Shown here in pieces: positions 62,504 through 64,000 of a stretch of DNA of 64,000 bases (positions are counted from its first letter, which is position 1; the number at the start of each line of letters is the position of its first letter). Under the pieces are notes generated by a model. The model was given only the letters and a program-made list of their open reading frames with translations. It ran no database searches and was not told the origin of the DNA. Source of the stretch: Pseudoduganella lurida (GTDB taxonomy: Bacteria; Pseudomonadota; Gammaproteobacteria; Burkholderiales; Burkholderiaceae_D); NCBI RefSeq assembly GCF_007830455.1, contig NZ_VLLB01000012.1:62001-126000 (forward strand), read 5' to 3'. The position numbers and the translations under genes are program-made.

Positions 62504-63268
62504 ATGACATCGAACGAACTGCAAGGCAAACGCGCCCTCGTGATGGGCGGCGCATCGGGCATCGGCAAGGCCACCTCGCTGGCGCTGGCCCGCGCCGGCG
62601 CGGACGTGGTGCTGACCTACTGGAGCAGCAGCACCGAGGCGGACGAGGTGGTGGCGCAGATCCGCGCCACCGGCCGCCAGGCCCATGCGATCAAGGCCGA
62701 CCTGACCGATGCCGCCGTGGCCGAGCAGGTATTCGCCGCCGCCGAGGCGGCCATCGGCCCGATCGACACGCTGTTTGCCAATATCGGCGGGCTGATCCAG
62801 CGCTGCAAGGTCGTCGACATGCCGCTCGCGCTATGGAACGACGCGATGAACCTGAACCTCACCAGCACCTTCCTGATCTGCCAGGCCGCGCTGAAGCGCA
62901 TGGAACCGCGCGGCGCCGGCGTCATCGTCACCATGTCCTCGCTGGCCGCGTTCGATGGCGGCGGCCCCGGCTCGGCGCACTATGCCGCGTCGAAGGCGGC
63001 GGTGGGCACGTTCACGAAGGCGCTGGCCAAGGAAGTGGGCCCGCTCGGCATCCGCGTCAATGGCGTGGCGCCGGGCCTCATCGCCACCCGCTTCCACGAC
63101 ACCTTCAACACGCCGGCCAATCGCCAGGCCATTGCCGAACGCACCCCGGCGCGCCGCGAAGGCCAGCCGGACGACGTGGCCAATGTCGTGGTCTTCCTGG
63201 CCTCCGATCGTGCCGCCTTCCTGGCCGGCGAGATCGTGCAGGTCAACGGCGGCCTCGGCATCTACTGA
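62504..63268 (+). CDS. Short-chain dehydrogenase/reductase
   Basis: 254 residues, start after ACGGAGACAACC. Classical SDR: GGASGIGKATSLALA, FANIGG, catalytic Ser in VTMSSLAAF and Tyr/Lys in YAASKAAV, C-terminal NGGLGIY. The position between a LacI regulator and a polysaccharide-lyase-like gene suggests reduction of a uronate breakdown product; the substrate is a guess. Confidence 0.88.
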   Translation: MTSNELQGKRALVMGGASGIGKATSLALARAGADVVLTYWSSSTEADEVVAQIRATGRQAHAIKADLTDAAVAEQVFAAAEAAIGPIDTLFANIGGLIQRCKVVDMPLALWNDAMNLNLTSTFLICQAALKRMEPRGAGVIVTMSSLAAFDGGGPGSAHYAASKAAVGTFTKALAKEVGPLGIRVNGVAPGLIATRFHDTFNTPANRQAIAERTPARREGQPDDVANVVVFLASDRAAFLAGEIVQVNGGLGIY

Positions 63269-63278
63269 CGGAGGCCCC

Positions 63279-64000
63279 ATGAACCAGCACATCACACGAC
63301 GCCGTTTCCTCGGCGCCGCCGCCCTCGCCTTGCCTGCGCTGTCCACCGGCGCCGCGCTGGCCCAGGATGCACGCGAGGCGCTCGGCCCGAAGGAAGGCAA
63401 ACCCGGTCGCGGTCCGCATCCGCTGCAGGCGCTGATGCAGCAGCATCCGGCGGCACTGCGCACCGAGCTGCGCGGCGTGCACCCGCGCGTGTTCACCACG
63501 GCGGCCGGCCTGGCCGAGATGCGCCAGCGTGCCACCGGCAGCCACCGCGCGGCCTGGCAGAAGGCGCTGGCCGGCCTAGTGGCGATGCGGGAGGAACCGG
63601 CGCCGGCGCCAGCCCAGAAGCGCCGCGCCCAGAACACCGTGGGCATCGGCATCGTCGGCGCCGCGCTGGCCTACCGCATCGAAGGCGACCAGCGCTACCT
63701 GGACGCGGCGAAGCGCTACATGGAGGCCGCCGTCAGCTATCCCGTGTGGGGCTACACGTTCAGCAAGCCGGACGTGGACCTGGCCGCCGGCCACCTGCTG
63801 TATGGCCTGGGCACGGGCTACGACCTGCTGTTCGACGTGCTGACGGAGGAAGAACGCAAGCGCTACCGCGACAAGCTGCAGCGCCAGGGACGCCTGCTGG
63901 CGGCGCACTTCGCGCCCAGGCCGGGCAAGACGTTCTCGTACAGCCAGAACCACTGCTTCATCCCGATCGCCGGCCTGGCCATCGCGGCCTACGCGGTATG
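63279..64000 (+). CDS. Tat-exported heparinase/alginate-lyase-like protein (3' end outside window)
   Basis: The first 240 residues are visible, start 10 bp after the SDR stop with GGAGGC upstream. A twin-arginine signal ITRRRFLGAAALALPALSTG leads to cleavage near ALA-QD. HPRVFTTAAGLAEMRQRA and DLAAGHLLYGLGTGYDLLFDVLTEEERKRYRDKL are typical of the helical N-terminal half of heparinase II/III and DUF4962-type polysaccharide lyases. The catalytic-looking YSQNHCFIPI is at the edge. Likely degrades a uronic-acid polymer in the periplasm. Confidence 0.7.
   Translation, partial: MNQHITRRRFLGAAALALPALSTGAALAQDAREALGPKEGKPGRGPHPLQALMQQHPAALRTELRGVHPRVFTTAAGLAEMRQRATGSHRAAWQKALAGLVAMREEPAPAPAQKRRAQNTVGIGIVGAALAYRIEGDQRYLDAAKRYMEAAVSYPVWGYTFSKPDVDLAAGHLLYGLGTGYDLLFDVLTEEERKRYRDKLQRQGRLLAAHFAPRPGKTFSYSQNHCFIPIAGLAIAAYAV

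Overview
The window reads as chromosomal DNA of a high-GC betaproteobacterium, most likely Oxalobacteraceae of the Massilia / Pseudoduganella / Duganella group. The reasons are the GC-rich codon use, many LysR regulators, a Burkholderiales-type porin, several TonB-dependent receptors, a PEP-CTERM protein, and intergenic GGTGCCAGGCACC-type repeats. I see no rRNA, tRNA, CRISPR array, insertion sequence or phage gene. The naming to genus is inference; no search was run.

Layout: (1) 1-4168, the tail of a large TPR/ATPase protein, a TPR-methyltransferase and an O-methyltransferase. (2) 4175-12512, a gallate island: ligK-ligJ-galD on the minus strand, a LysR regulator with two DNA-binding domains, then a gallate transporter, gallate dioxygenase and porin on the plus strand. 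Together they turn gallate into pyruvate and oxaloacetate. (3) 12532-18486, a siderophore-iron unit with a Fur-like box, ending in a MarR regulator. (4) 18525-26211, a choline-sulfate operon (LysR, betC, choX, TonB-dependent receptor, choV, choW). (5) 26428-34211, a PEP-CTERM protein, a LysR/NmrA pair, a DUF1857 protein and an RND efflux pair. (6) 34492-57674, a large oxalate/C1/C2 island. (7) 57751 to the end, a GntR regulator, then a TonB-dependent receptor, LacI regulator, SDR and the start of a Tat-exported polysaccharide-lyase-like protein, probably the edge of a polysaccharide or uronate locus.

The oxalate island is the most interesting part. It holds two formyl-CoA transferases, oxalyl-CoA decarboxylase, an OxlT-type antiporter, a complete soluble NAD formate dehydrogenase (fdsGBA-D), a ketopantoate-reductase-family enzyme that by context is a good candidate oxalyl-CoA reductase (PanE2 type), and the glycerate pathway (gcl-hyi-glxR). 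Oxalate could therefore be oxidised for energy through formate, or reduced to glyoxylate for carbon. A short Crp/Fnr protein sits divergent to oxc. Its recognition helix carries the FNR-type E-x-x-S-R signature. Near-identical TTGACC-G-N-GGTYAA palindromes occur upstream of oxc, of the oxlT transcript and of the second frc, each 22-23 bp from a -10-like hexamer. This is the geometry of class II activation, and I propose it as the island's regulon. A 48-residue small protein with its own sigma70-like promoter, ribosome site and terminator lies inside the island and is unrecognised.

A second pattern: four gaps between convergent genes carry related inverted repeats that may serve as two-way terminators.
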